From NCBI RefSeq assembly GCF_013410035.1, contig NZ_JACCBW010000005.1, forward strand, positions 1 to 64,000: a stretch of 64,000 bases of DNA, read 5' to 3'. The position numbers and the translations under genes are program-made. Positions 8,295 through 16,846 of the stretch are shown in pieces. Below the pieces are notes generated by a model. It was not told the origin of the DNA. It saw nothing but the letters and a program-made list of their open reading frames with translations, and did no database searches. Every line of letters begins with the position of its first letter. Within the stretch, counting starts at the first letter, position 1. Origin of the DNA: Nocardioides cavernae (lineage in GTDB: Bacteria; Actinomycetota; Actinomycetes; Propionibacteriales; Nocardioidaceae).

Positions 8295-9746
8295 ATGCCG
8301 AGCAACCGTGTGGTGAAGGTCCGTTCGACCGGCGACAGCGTCGACGCGCAGGAGATGCGCGACGGCATCGCGAGCATCCAGCAGGAGCTGGAGGTCTCAC
8401 CGGACTTCCCCGCCGCGGTGGACGAGGCGGCGGCTGCTGCGGCCGCGGCCCCGCGCCTGCCCGACCTGGACCGCACCGACATCGAGCTCGTCACGATCGA
8501 CCCGGAGTCGGCCCGCGACCTGGACCAGGCCATGCATATCGAGCGCTCCGGCGACGGCTACGTCGTGCACTACGCGATCGCCGACGTGGCGGCGTTCGTG
8601 ACGCCGGGGGACCCGATCGACGTCGAGGCGCACCGCCGCGGCGAGACGCTCTACGGCGCGAGCTCGAAGATCCCGCTGCACCCGCCGGTGCTGAGCGAGG
8701 GGGCGGCGTCCCTCCTCCCCGACGAGGTACGCCCCGCGCTGCTGTGGACGATCCAGGTCGACGAGACCGGCGAGGGCACCGACGTCACGGTCGAGCGGGC
8801 GCTCGTACGCTCGCGCGCCAAGCTGTCGTACGAGCAGGTGCAGGCCGACGTTGACGCCGGCACGGCGTCCCCGCTCGTCCAGCTGCTCCAGGAGGTCGGC
8901 GAGCTGCGGCTCGCGCGTGAGGCCGCCCGCGGCGGCGTCTCGCTGCCGCTGCCCGAGCAGGAGCTCGTCGAGACCGGCGACGGCCACTGGGAGCTGGAGT
9001 TCCGCCGCCTGACCCCCGTCGAGAGCTGGAACGCCCAGATCTCGCTGCTCACCGGCATGGCGGCCGCGTCCCTGATGGTCTACGCCCGCGTGGGGATCCT
9101 GCGCACCCTGCCGCCCGCCGACCCGCGCGACGTCCAGCGGCTGCACCGCACCGCCCGGGCCCTCGGGATCGACTGGCCGGCCGAGCAGCTCTACCCCGAC
9201 TTCGTGCGTACCCTCGACCCCTCGAAGCCGACCCACGCCGCGATGGTCGTGGCCTGCACGCGGCTGCTGCGGGGAGCGGGCTACGTCACCTTCAACGGCG
9301 AGCTCCCGGAGCAGGCGCAGCACTCGGCCCTCGCGTCGGAGTACGCCCACGTCACCGCGCCGCTGCGACGGCTGGCCGACCGCTACGCCGGGGAGATCTG
9401 CGTGGCGCTGTGCGCCGGCGACGAGGTCCCCGACTGGGTGCTCGCCGCGCTGGCCGAGCTGCCGGACACGATGACGCGCTCGGGGCGCCGGGCCAACCAG
9501 TACGAGAATGCGGTCGTCAACCTCTGCGAGGCCGAGCTGCTGCACGACCGGGTCGGCGAGAGCTTCACCGCCGTGGTGGTCGACCTCGAGGAGAAGGACC
9601 GCCGGCGCGGCGACGTCACCATCCAGGACCCGGCGATCGAGGCGTCGGTGACGGGCGACGACGAGCTGCCGCTCGGCGAGGAGGTCACGGTCGAGCTGGT
9701 CCACGCCGACCCCGGGACCCGCACGGTGGAGTTCCGACTGGCCTGA
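8295..9746 (+). CDS. RNB-domain ribonuclease (RNase II/R family)
   Basis: A 483-aa exoribonuclease-like protein dominated by one RNB catalytic domain. DPESARDLDQAMH near residue 73 supplies the clustered Asp residues that bind magnesium in RNase II/R, and AIADVAAFV follows. HVTAPLRRLADRYAGE near 350 is the conserved RNB C-terminal block. Cold-shock and S1 RNA-binding domains of full RNase R are absent or reduced, as in the short actinobacterial forms. It should degrade RNA 3' to 5'. The ATG at 8295 is supported by TAGGGT 7 bp upstream; the open frame continues upstream only as sequence antisense to yaaA. Confidence 0.87.
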   Translation: MPSNRVVKVRSTGDSVDAQEMRDGIASIQQELEVSPDFPAAVDEAAAAAAAAPRLPDLDRTDIELVTIDPESARDLDQAMHIERSGDGYVVHYAIADVAAFVTPGDPIDVEAHRRGETLYGASSKIPLHPPVLSEGAASLLPDEVRPALLWTIQVDETGEGTDVTVERALVRSRAKLSYEQVQADVDAGTASPLVQLLQEVGELRLAREAARGGVSLPLPEQELVETGDGHWELEFRRLTPVESWNAQISLLTGMAAASLMVYARVGILRTLPPADPRDVQRLHRTARALGIDWPAEQLYPDFVRTLDPSKPTHAAMVVACTRLLRGAGYVTFNGELPEQAQHSALASEYAHVTAPLRRLADRYAGEICVALCAGDEVPDWVLAALAELPDTMTRSGRRANQYENAVVNLCEAELLHDRVGESFTAVVVDLEEKDRRRGDVTIQDPAIEASVTGDDELPLGEEVTVELVHADPGTRTVEFRLA

Positions 9747-9889
9747 GCTGCCAGATGGGCGGCTTCCCGGGTGGCGGGAGAGCAACCCAGGCAACGGACG
9801 GTCCGCGTGGACCGCTCGTAGACCGCCTCGACCCTCGCTGACAGCTCGATGCCGCAGACGCGGCAGGTGCCGGCGTACCGCAGTCTCAT
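9747..9889 (-). pseudogene. Remnant of NERD-type zinc-ribbon N-terminus
   Basis: On the minus strand an ATG at 9889 begins MRLRYAGTCRVCGIEL and continues with EAVYERSTRTVRCLGC. This C-x2-C ... C-x2-C start closely resembles the N-terminus of actinobacterial NERD-domain (nuclease-related) proteins. No NERD domain follows: the frame runs straight into sequence antisense to the RNB gene, where it becomes Ser/Thr-rich nonsense until 9383. I therefore read it as a truncated remnant of about 47 meaningful codons. A short free-standing zinc-finger protein is possible but would need a stop that is not there. Confidence 0.4.
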
Positions 9890-10012
9890 CCGCTTCTCGT
9901 CGGGGACTTCGGTCACGCGAGGACCCTATGGTCGCCAGACCGTGCCGGTGGGCGTTTCGAGGGCGTCCCTCGGCCGGGGGCTCCCGGCCGGCCGGGTCGT
10001 GGCCGACGACCA

Positions 10013-10090
10013 GCACACGTGTGGCGGATCTTGCCCCCGGGACGCCGATCCGAGGGCAACTCCTCGGACACGTGCGGCGGATCTCGCCCC
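10013..10090. repeat. Two imperfect ~24-bp direct repeats
   Basis: CACACGTGTGGCGGATCTTG followed by CCCCC (from 10013) recurs as GACACGTGCGGCGGATCTCG followed by CCCC (from 10067), 54 bp apart, sharing the core ACACGTG-GGCGGATCT-GCCCC. They lie in the gene-free stretch between the NERD remnant and rnpB, where I see no coding region. Function unknown. Confidence 0.5.
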
Positions 10091-10147
10091 TCGACGAGCA
10101 CGACTCACGCCGACCGGGCCTGCGGTGCGCGGCTGCGGCGGGTTGAG

Positions 10148-10513
10148 GAGTGGGTCGGCCTGTAGGCCGGGTTCTGTCCCGCTTGCGCGGGGGCGACCAT
10201 CCATCTGCGACGACCGTTGCCGGCCGCCTGGTGCGATCTACCCGGATGCTCGGGCGGGCAGCCCTCGGGCGCATCCTGTCTGATCTTGCTCCGGGTGGGG
10301 TTTGCCTAGCTGCGCCGGTCGCCCGGCGCACTGGTGGTCTCTTGCACCACCGTTTCACCCTTGCCGGCCCCCGGAGGGACTGGCGGTCTGTTCTCTGTGG
10401 CACTGATCCCGCGGGTTGCCCCGGGTGGCTGTTGGCCACCACCCTGCCCTGTGGAGCCCGGACCTTCCTCGACCCCACTCGCGTGGAGCCGCGGCCGCCC
10501 GGCCGACCCACTC
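10148..10513 (-). ncRNA. rnpB: RNase P RNA (bacterial type A)
   Basis: The RNA component of RNase P, which cleaves 5' leaders from pre-tRNAs. Read on the minus strand, the 5' end GAGTGGGTCGGCC pairs with the 3' end GGCCGACCCACTC to close the P1 helix. Between them are the conserved blocks GAGGAAGGTCCGGGCTCC (CRI), ACAGAGAACA, AAGGGTGAAACGGTG, GTGCAAGAGACCACC, TAGGCAAACCCC, AGATGGATGGTC and GACAGAACCCGGC (CRV), in the order of a type A RNA. The size of about 366 nt is slightly short of the usual 370-400. Ends are set by the P1 pairing and may be off by a few bases. The 5' end lies only about 10 bp after the map stop codon. Confidence 0.95.
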
Positions 10514-10523
10514 ACCGAGGAGT

Positions 10524-11372
10524 CTAGGGGTGGGTGAGCACCTCGGCGCCATCCTCCGTGACGAGCAGGGTGTGCTCGAACTGCGCGGAGCGGCGCCGGT
10601 CCTTGGTCACGACGGTCCAGCCGTCGTCCCACATGTCGTAGTCGGGGGTGCCGAGGTTCAGCATCGGCTCGATGGTGAAGGTCATCCCGACCCGGATCTC
10701 GTCGTCGTAGCGGGGGTCGTCGTAGTGCGGGATGATCAGCCCGGAGTGGAACGCCGTGCCGATGCCGTGGCCGGTGAAGTCCCGCACCACGCCGTAGCCG
10801 AAGCGCTTGGCGTACGCCTCGATGACGCGTCCGATGACGTTGACGCGGCGCCCGGGCTTGACCGCCCTGATCGCGCGCTCGAGGGACTCCCGGGTGCGCT
10901 CGACCAGCAGCCGCGACTCCTCGTCGACGTCGCCTGCGAGGAAGGTCGCGTTGGTGTCGCCGTGGACGCCGTCGATGAAGGCGGTGATGTCGATGTTGAC
11001 GATGTCGCCGTCCTCGACCACCCGCGCGTCGGGGATGCCGTGGCAGATCACCTCGTTGACGCTCGAGCACAGTGACTTGGGGAAGCCGCGGTAGCCGAGG
11101 GTCGAGGGGTAGGCGCCGTGGTCGCAGAGGAACTCGTGGCCGATCCGGTCGAGCTCGTCGGTGGTCACCCCGGGCACGACGTGCGAGCCGACGAGCTCAC
11201 GCGCCTGGGCTGCCAGGCGTCCGGCGACCCGCATCCTCTCGATCGTCTCGGCGTCCTTGACCTCCTCGCCGGTGAACCGCTGCGGCGCGGGCCGGTCGAC
11301 GTATTCGGGGCGGGCGATCCGGGCGGGCACCGAACGGCGCGCCGACACCTCTGCGGGGGATTCGACTGGCAC
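10524..11372 (-). CDS. map: Methionine aminopeptidase, type I
   Basis: A 282-aa enzyme that removes the initiator methionine from nascent proteins. The dinuclear metal ligands are visible: D in [10 protein letters not shown] and in [11 protein letters not shown] in [12 protein letters not shown] in TIEPML and E in QFEHTLLV; substrate His is in EVICHGIPD. The N-terminus carries an extra ~40 residues with PAPQRFTG, as in actinobacterial MapB-like forms. GTG at 11372 is chosen because TACACT stands 6 bp upstream and no Shine-Dalgarno is present. rnpB begins about 10 bp after the stop on the same strand. The gene is divergent from the small SPOR-like gene. Confidence 0.93.
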   Translation of the reverse strand: MPVESPAEVSARRSVPARIARPEYVDRPAPQRFTGEEVKDAETIERMRVAGRLAAQARELVGSHVVPGVTTDELDRIGHEFLCDHGAYPSTLGYRGFPKSLCSSVNEVICHGIPDARVVEDGDIVNIDITAFIDGVHGDTNATFLAGDVDEESRLLVERTRESLERAIRAVKPGRRVNVIGRVIEAYAKRFGYGVVRDFTGHGIGTAFHSGLIIPHYDDPRYDDEIRVGMTFTIEPMLNLGTPDYDMWDDGWTVVTKDRRRSAQFEHTLLVTEDGAEVLTHP

Positions 11373-11378
11373 GCCCCG

Positions 11379-11388
11379 AGTGTAGTTT
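11379..11388. promoter_or_regulatory. Overlapping divergent -10 boxes (TACACT / TAGTTT)
   Basis: TACACT on the minus strand (11384-11379) lies 6 bp before the map GTG, and TAGTTT on the plus strand (11383-11388) lies 6 bp before the ATG of the 77-aa gene. The two boxes share the TA step at 11383-11384, so both promoters cannot be open at once. Confidence 0.55.
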
Positions 11389-11394
11389 CGCGGT

Positions 11395-11628
11395 ATGAGC
11401 AACGGCGAAAGCGAACGCTGGTGGTTCAACCTCAAGACCCACGAGGTCGAGCCTGACGACGGAGCCAGGAACGCCGACCGACTGGGTCCCTACGACACCA
11501 GGGAAGAGGCGGCGCGCGCCCTCGAGAAGGTCGCCGAGCGCAACGAGGCCTGGGACAACGACCCGAAGTGGAACGACGACGGCCCCGGCTCGGGCGACGG
11601 GCTTGCCGACGGCACGCCGGACAGCTGA
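11395..11628 (+). CDS. Small SPOR-like protein
   Basis: A 77-aa acidic, soluble protein. The segment [17 protein letters not shown] followed by [19 protein letters not shown] resembles a single SPOR-type fold (strand, helix) as annotated in actinobacterial homologues placed beside map or panB. The C-terminal 25 residues are Gly/Asp-rich and probably disordered. No signal peptide or membrane segment is visible, so a peptidoglycan-binding role like classic SPOR proteins is doubtful. ATG at 11395 is preceded by TAGTTT and six bases, a leaderless arrangement. Confidence 0.7.
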   Translation: MSNGESERWWFNLKTHEVEPDDGARNADRLGPYDTREEAARALEKVAERNEAWDNDPKWNDDGPGSGDGLADGTPDS

Positions 11629-11650
11629 CGTACGCCGCCCGCCCGGGCCC

Positions 11651-12505
11651 CTAGAAGGTGTGCTCGGGCCCGGGGAAGGTGCCGCCGCGCACGTCGTCGG
11701 CGTACGCCCGCGCGGCGTCGAGCAGGACCGCGTGCACGTCGGCGTACTGCTTGACGAAGCGCGCCATCTTGCCGGTGCGCAGGCCGAAGGCGTCCTGCCA
11801 CACCAGCACCTGGCCGTCGCAGCCGGCGCCGGCGCCGATGCCGATGGTCGGGATCGTGAGCTCCTTGCTGATCCGCTCGGCCACGTCGCCGGGCACCATC
11901 TCCATGACCACCGCGAACGCTCCCGCCTCCTGCACCGCGCGCGCGTCCTCCACGACGCGGTCGCTCGCGTCGCCGCGGCCCTGCACGCGGTAGCCGCCGA
12001 GGGTGTGCTCGGACTGCGGGGTGAAGCCGATGTGCGCCATCACGGGGATGCCGCCGCGGGTGCACTTCTCGATGACGGGGGCCATCTCGGCGCCGCCCTC
12101 GAGCTTGACGCAGTGCGCGCCGGCCTCCTTCATGAAGCGGACCGCGGTCAGGTAGCCCTGCTCCGGTGAGGCCTGGTAGCTGCCGAACGGCAGGTCGCCG
12201 ACGACCATCGCCCGCTTGACCGAGCGCGAGACCGCACGGGTGAGGGGGAGGAGCTCCTCGACCGTGACCGGCAGGGACGTCTCGTTGCCGTAGACGTTGT
12301 TGGAGGCGGAGTCACCGACGAGCAGCAGGTCGATGCCCGCCTCGTCGAACGTGGCGGCGGTGTACATGTCGTACGCTGTCAGCATCGTGATCCGCTCGCC
12401 GCGCTCCTTCATCTCCCGCAGGTGGTGGGTGCGTACGCGCCTTGCGGGCGCCTGCTGGGCGGCTGCTGCGGGGCCGGAGCCGTAGGGGGCGGTCTCTTCG
12501 GGCAT
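11651..12505 (-). CDS. panB: 3-methyl-2-oxobutanoate hydroxymethyltransferase
   Basis: A 284-aa enzyme of pantothenate (coenzyme A) synthesis that transfers a hydroxymethyl group from methylene-tetrahydrofolate to 2-oxoisovalerate, giving ketopantoate. Seen: [24 protein letters not shown] (metal-binding D), [27 protein letters not shown] and [16 protein letters not shown], all in the expected order along a TIM barrel. The ATG at 12505 is preceded by GACGAGGAG and gives a 25-residue variable N-terminal extension. TAGCCT at 12564-12559 (minus) could be its -10, giving a leader of about 50 nt. panC and panD are not in the window. Confidence 0.94.
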   Translation of the reverse strand: MPEETAPYGSGPAAAAQQAPARRVRTHHLREMKERGERITMLTAYDMYTAATFDEAGIDLLLVGDSASNNVYGNETSLPVTVEELLPLTRAVSRSVKRAMVVGDLPFGSYQASPEQGYLTAVRFMKEAGAHCVKLEGGAEMAPVIEKCTRGGIPVMAHIGFTPQSEHTLGGYRVQGRGDASDRVVEDARAVQEAGAFAVVMEMVPGDVAERISKELTIPTIGIGAGAGCDGQVLVWQDAFGLRTGKMARFVKQYADVHAVLLDAARAYADDVRGGTFPGPEHTF

Positions 12506-12599
12506 GGGTCGCTCCTCGTCATCTCGCGGCTCCCTGGTGGAGTCCACGGACCGCTTTCAGGCTAGTGCCGACGGCTGGGTGGGGGCGCTGTGGTGCTGG

Positions 12600-13751
12600 T
12601 CACCTCGGGGACACCCGCAGGACGCGGTCGCGAGCCCCGTTGTCGGTGGTGACCAGGAGGTCGCCGTTGCGCGCGGACGTCACCGACCGCAGCCGGCCGA
12701 GGCCGGTCAGCTCGCGGGGCGTGGCGACCGACTCCAGCCTCCCCGCGGCGTCGAAGCGCAGGAAGAGCACCTCGGAGGCCTTGAGGGCGGCGACGGCGAG
12801 CGTGCCGTCGAGGCGGCCCCACCGCGTACCACTGACCCAGGCGGCGCCGGAGGTGGCGATCGTCGGGTCGCCCGACGACCACGCGGCCTCCTGCTGCTCG
12901 CCGGGCAGCGACTGGTCGGTCATCGGCACCGACTCGTCGTAGCCGGGCACCGGGTTCCAGCCGTAGTCGCCGCCGGGGACGAGCAGGTTGACCTCGTCGT
13001 CGCGGAAGCTCCCGTGCTCGACGGACCACAGGGTGCCGTCGTCGCGCTGTGCGAGCCCCTGCACGTTGCGGTGGCCGTAGGTGAGGACGTAGCGCCGGTT
13101 GCCCGTCGCCCCGGCGAACGGGTTGTCGGGCATCGGGGCGCCGGTGCGCCGGTTCAGCCGCAGCACCTTGCCGCCCAGCGAGTCGAGGTCGCGCGGGTTG
13201 GTGCCGACCGCGGCGTCGCCGGTGCCGACGACCAGGGCCGGCCCCTGGCGCTCGAGGAGGAGGCGGCACCCTCCGTGGCGTCCGGAGGTCGCCGGGAGCC
13301 CGGCGATCATGGTGCGGCGGCCGGAGAGCGAGCGCCACTTGCGGTCGACGCGCCACCGGGTGACCCGGACGTGGGTGCCGCCCTTCGTGCTGCCGTGGCA
13401 GGCGTAGAGCCAGCGCCTGTCGGTGTCGACGGCGAGGGACAGCAGCCCGGTCTCCCCGGACACCCAGACGCTGCGCGAGAGGTCGGCGAGCGTGCGTCGC
13501 TTCCCGTTGCGCACGACGCTGATGCGCGCCCGGTCGCGCTCGGAGACGACGAGGCGACCGCCGGGCGCCTGCTGCACGTCCCACGGGTGCTCGAGGCGGC
13601 GGGCGACCGTACGCACCTCCAGCCCGCGTGCGGCCCGGTCGGCGGACGGTGTCGCGGGCTCGGCGAGCGACGGCGGCAGCCCGGTGAGCAGGCCCACCGC
13701 GAGGGCGGAGACGGCGAAGGACAGCGAGGTGGTGCGGAGGGAGGGGCGCAC
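12600..13751 (-). CDS. Secreted PQQ-dependent sugar dehydrogenase-like protein
   Basis: A 383-aa beta-propeller protein of the soluble glucose dehydrogenase / GSDH family. A signal peptide covers about residues 1-30 (SLRTTSLSFAVSALAVGLLT). Family motifs include LEHPWDVQQAPGGRLVVSER, GLLSLAVD, YGHRNVQGLA, VEHGSFRDDEVNLL and GGDYGWNPV. Enzymes of this fold oxidise sugars using PQQ, but many actinobacterial members have no proven cofactor and no PQQ genes are in the window. The GTG start at 13751 follows TAGCGT by 7 bp, and the first bases of that box are the stop codon of the upstream GNAT gene. Confidence 0.82.
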   Translation of the reverse strand: MRPSLRTTSLSFAVSALAVGLLTGLPPSLAEPATPSADRAARGLEVRTVARRLEHPWDVQQAPGGRLVVSERDRARISVVRNGKRRTLADLSRSVWVSGETGLLSLAVDTDRRWLYACHGSTKGGTHVRVTRWRVDRKWRSLSGRRTMIAGLPATSGRHGGCRLLLERQGPALVVGTGDAAVGTNPRDLDSLGGKVLRLNRRTGAPMPDNPFAGATGNRRYVLTYGHRNVQGLAQRDDGTLWSVEHGSFRDDEVNLLVPGGDYGWNPVPGYDESVPMTDQSLPGEQQEAAWSSGDPTIATSGAAWVSGTRWGRLDGTLAVAALKASEVLFLRFDAAGRLESVATPRELTGLGRLRSVTSARNGDLLVTTDNGARDRVLRVSPR

Positions 13752-13758
13752 GCCCGCG

Positions 13759-13764
13759 ACGCTA
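13759..13764 (-). promoter_or_regulatory. -10 box TAGCGT overlapping a stop codon
   Basis: TAGCGT ends 7 bp before the GTG of the sugar dehydrogenase-like gene. Its first three bases are also the TAG stop of the GNAT gene, so the promoter is embedded in the end of the upstream gene. Leaderless start inferred. Confidence 0.5.
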
Positions 13765-14652
13765 GTCGAGCGGCAGGAGCCGCGCCACCATCGTGCTGCG
13801 TCGCGTGGTGGCGTAGCCGAGGCGCGTGTTGAGGGTGCGCATCGCCTCGTTGCCGTCCTGCGTCCAGGTGTAGACCTCGGCGATGCCGTGGTCGGCGGCC
13901 CAGGCGAGCGTGCGGAGCTTGAGGTGCATCGCCAGCCCGCGGCCGCGCCAGTCGCGGCGTACGGCGGTGAGCGCGTTCTCCGCGCGCTCGGGCACGTCCG
14001 CGTCGATCTCGAGCCCGGCGCACCCGACGAGCTCGCCCTCGTGGACGGCGAGGAACATCGGGTCGCCCAGCCACGACGTCGCCCACCGGTCGGGGGTGAC
14101 GTCGAGGGACGCGGACAGGGCGAAGTCGGCGGTCACCTCGCGCCCGAAGCGCTCGTACGACTCCTCCCACAGCCCGGGGCGGTCGGAGGCGAGGACGACC
14201 TCGACCCCCTCGGGCACCTCGGTCGGTGGCGGCAGGTCGACGACGTGGCGGGTCTGCTCGACCTCGTGGTCAGTGTCTTCGAACCCGAGGGAGTGCGCGA
14301 AGGCCAGCGACTCGTCGTCGTCGACCGTCGCGCGGATGCGCGTCAGGTCGTGGGTCGCGAGGTGGTCGGCGAGGCGGTGCAGGAGCGCGGTCCCGGTGCC
14401 TCGGCGGCGGTACGCCGGCAGCACCCGCGGCGCCACCGAGCCGATGCCGCCGGAGTCGGACAGGTCGGCCAGGCCGGAGCCGACGAGCACGCCGTCCTCG
14501 TGGGCGAGGACCATCAGCCGGGTCGCGCGCTCGTCCTGCCGGCGGAGCTCCTGCGCGGAGTCGCACCGCTCGTAGGGGACGACCGCGATCCGCACGGTGC
14601 GCCACGCCTCGTAGTCGGCGTCGGTCGCGCAGGGGGTGATCTCGAGGGCCAT
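13762..14652 (-). CDS. Tandem-GNAT N-acetyltransferase
   Basis: A 296-aa protein with two GNAT folds. The first (about 1-150) has the acetyl-CoA-binding run LPAYRRRGTGTALL; the second (about 155-296) has RDWRGRGLAMHLK, another acetyl-CoA loop, and NTRLGY near the end. Tandem-GNAT proteins of this size in actinobacteria include mycothiol synthase MshD, but the MshD signature is not clear here and the substrate is unknown. ATG at 14652 begins MALEITPC; the frame is open upstream without a plausible start site. Its stop codon is part of the next gene's promoter. Confidence 0.78.
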   Translation of the reverse strand: MALEITPCATDADYEAWRTVRIAVVPYERCDSAQELRRQDERATRLMVLAHEDGVLVGSGLADLSDSGGIGSVAPRVLPAYRRRGTGTALLHRLADHLATHDLTRIRATVDDDESLAFAHSLGFEDTDHEVEQTRHVVDLPPPTEVPEGVEVVLASDRPGLWEESYERFGREVTADFALSASLDVTPDRWATSWLGDPMFLAVHEGELVGCAGLEIDADVPERAENALTAVRRDWRGRGLAMHLKLRTLAWAADHGIAEVYTWTQDGNEAMRTLNTRLGYATTRRSTMVARLLPLD

Positions 14653-14677
14653 GGGGAGACCCTGTCCGGTGGGTCGC

Positions 14678-14744
14678 GGGGTAGTCCAGCGAGATTTGGC
14701 CGCGAAGCGCTCCCCGGAAGGACCATTCCTCACTGGACTACCCC
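14678..14744. repeat. Long imperfect palindrome upstream of nadE
   Basis: GGGGTAGTCCAG (14678-14689) and CTGGACTACCCC (14733-14744) are a perfect 12-bp inverted repeat separated by 43 bp; the similarity extends inward to about 24 bp per arm (GAG then TGG-C conserved). It fills most of the 128-bp divergent gap between the GNAT and nadE genes. It could be a pair of oppositely oriented operator sites or a small cruciform element. Confidence 0.55.
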
Positions 14745-14768
14745 GGCTCGGGCGCCACCGGGTTTCCC

Positions 14769-14774
14769 TAGAGT
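14769..14774 (+). promoter_or_regulatory. -10 box TAGAGT (leaderless start)
   Basis: TAGAGT ends 6 bp before the GTG of nadE, with no Shine-Dalgarno sequence. It lies 25 bp after the right arm of the palindrome, so a protein bound there would be placed over the -35 region. Confidence 0.55.
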
Positions 14775-14780
14775 GGGTGC

Positions 14781-16835
14781 GTGGACTTCTACTCCGCCTA
14801 CGCCCAGGGCTTCGCGCGCATCGCTGCCGTCACGCTGCCGGTGCACCTCGCGGACCCGGCGGCCAACGCCGTGGCCGTCATCGAGCAGGCGCGGGCCTGT
14901 GCGGACGACCACGTCGCCGTCGCGGTGTTCCCCGAGCTGTGCCTGACCGGCTACTCCGTCGACGACCTGTTCCTCCAGGACACGCTGCTCGCGGGGGTGG
15001 AGGAGGCCGTCGAGGAGATCGTCGCGGCCAGCGCGGACCTGATGACGGCCCTCGTCGTCGGGGCCCCGGTCGTGCACGGCAACCGTGTCTTCAACTGCGC
15101 GGTCGTCATCCACCGCGGGTCGATCCTCGGCATCGCCCCCAAGTCCTACCTGCCCAACTACCGCGAGTTCTACGAGCGCCGGTGGTTCGCGCCGGGTGAC
15201 GACCGCGAGCTGGAGTGGGTGACCCTCGCCGGGCAGGACGTACGGTTCGGTCCCGACCTGATCTTCCGCTGCCTCGACGTCCCCGGCCTCGACCTGCACG
15301 TCGAGGTCTGCGAGGACATGTGGGTGCCGGTCCCGCCCAGCGCCGAGGCCGCGCTCGCCGGGGCGACCGTGCTCGCGAACCTCAGCGGGTCGCCGATCAC
15401 TGTCGCCCGCGCCGAGGACCGTCGGTTGCTGGTCCGGAGCGCGAGCTCACGGTGCGCCGCGGCGTACGTCTATGCCGCGGCGGGCCAGGGCGAGTCGACG
15501 ACCGACCTCAGCTGGGACGGCCAGACGATGGTCTACGAGTGCGGCTCGCTGCTGGGCGAGAGCGAGCGCTTCCCCGACGGACCCCGCCGCACGGTCGTCG
15601 ACGTCGACCTCGACCTGGTGCGTCAGGAGCGGATGCGCCAGGTCACCTTCGACGACAACCGCCGTACCCACGCCGAGCGCACCAACCGCTTCCGCACCGT
15701 CGAGTGGGAGCTCGAGCCCCCGGCCGGCGACATCGGCCTGCTGCGCAAGGTGGACCGCTTCCCCTTCGTGCCCGACGACCCGGAGCGCCTGGCCCTCGAC
15801 TGCTACGAGGCCTACAACATCCAGGTCTCCGGCCTCGAGCAGCGGCTGCGGTCCATCGGCTCGCCGAAGGCCGTCATCGGCGTCAGCGGCGGGCTCGACT
15901 CCACGCACGCCCTCATCGTCGCGTGCAAGGCGATGGACCGGCTCGGGCGACCGCGCAGCGACGTGCTCGCCTTCACGATGCCCGGCTTTGCGACGGGTGA
16001 GACGACCAGGTCGTACGCCACCCGGCTCTCGCAGGCGCTGGGGGTCACCTTCGAGGAGCTCGACATCCGTCCCGCCGCGGAGCAGATGCTGAAGGACATG
16101 GGACATCCCTACGCACGCGGGGAGAAGGTCTACGACGTCACCTTCGAGAACGTCCAGGCCGGGCTGCGCTACGACTACCTCTTCCGGCTCGCCAACCAGC
16201 GCGGCGGCATCGTCGTCGGCACGGGCGACCTGTCCGAGCTCGCGCTCGGCTGGTGCACGTACGGCGTCGGTGACCAGATGTCGCACTACACGGTCAACGC
16301 CGGCGTACCGAAGACCCTGGTGCAGCACCTCATCCGGTGGGTGATCAGCCACGGCGAGTTCTCGACCGAGGTCGGCGACCTGCTCGGCGAGATCCTCACG
16401 CAGGAGATCACCCCGGAGCTGATCCCGATCGAGGAGGGCAAGAAGCCGCAGGCGACGCAGGACACGGTCGGGCCCTACAACCTGCAGGACTTCACGCTCG
16501 CGCTGGTTGTGCGGCACGGCTTCCGGCCGCGCAAGATCGCCTTCCTCGCGATGCACGCCTGGCGGGACCTGGAGTCGGGGGAGTGGCCTCCGGGCTTCCC
16601 GGCCGAGGCGCGGGTGGCGTACACGCTCGAGGAGGTCCGCACCTGGCTGGTGGTCTTCGTCAAGCGGTTCTTCGCCAACCAGTTCAAGCGCTCGGCCCTG
16701 CCCAACGGCCCGAAGGTGAGCCCCAGCGGCACCATGAGCCCCCGCGGCGACTGGCGGATGCCCTCGGACGCCAAGGGCACGGCGTGGCTGGCCGAGATCG
16801 AGCGGGACGTGCCGCAGGCCCAGGCGCAGGCTTAG
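14781..16835 (+). CDS. nadE: Glutamine-dependent NAD+ synthase
   Basis: A 684-aa two-domain enzyme that amidates nicotinate adenine dinucleotide to NAD+, using ammonia released from glutamine. The N-terminal nitrilase-type glutaminase shows the catalytic Glu in FPELCLTGYS (about 52), Lys in KSYLPNYREFYE (about 120) and Cys in VEVCEDMW (about 176). The synthetase domain has the ATP-pyrophosphatase loop GVSGGLDSTHAL near 370 and TGDLSELALGWCTYG near 490. Length matches the mycobacterial NadE type. GTG at 14781 follows TAGAGT by 6 bp. It appears monocistronic, ending near a 10-bp hairpin. Confidence 0.95.
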   Translation: MDFYSAYAQGFARIAAVTLPVHLADPAANAVAVIEQARACADDHVAVAVFPELCLTGYSVDDLFLQDTLLAGVEEAVEEIVAASADLMTALVVGAPVVHGNRVFNCAVVIHRGSILGIAPKSYLPNYREFYERRWFAPGDDRELEWVTLAGQDVRFGPDLIFRCLDVPGLDLHVEVCEDMWVPVPPSAEAALAGATVLANLSGSPITVARAEDRRLLVRSASSRCAAAYVYAAAGQGESTTDLSWDGQTMVYECGSLLGESERFPDGPRRTVVDVDLDLVRQERMRQVTFDDNRRTHAERTNRFRTVEWELEPPAGDIGLLRKVDRFPFVPDDPERLALDCYEAYNIQVSGLEQRLRSIGSPKAVIGVSGGLDSTHALIVACKAMDRLGRPRSDVLAFTMPGFATGETTRSYATRLSQALGVTFEELDIRPAAEQMLKDMGHPYARGEKVYDVTFENVQAGLRYDYLFRLANQRGGIVVGTGDLSELALGWCTYGVGDQMSHYTVNAGVPKTLVQHLIRWVISHGEFSTEVGDLLGEILTQEITPELIPIEEGKKPQATQDTVGPYNLQDFTLALVVRHGFRPRKIAFLAMHAWRDLESGEWPPGFPAEARVAYTLEEVRTWLVVFVKRFFANQFKRSALPNGPKVSPSGTMSPRGDWRMPSDAKGTAWLAEIERDVPQAQAQA

Positions 16836-16846
16836 CACCCGAGTTG

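Noticed and set aside
9383..9746. Continuation of the NERD-like frame to a 177-codon protein
   Set aside because: The extension is antisense to the conserved RNB C-terminus and turns Ser/Thr-rich without motifs.
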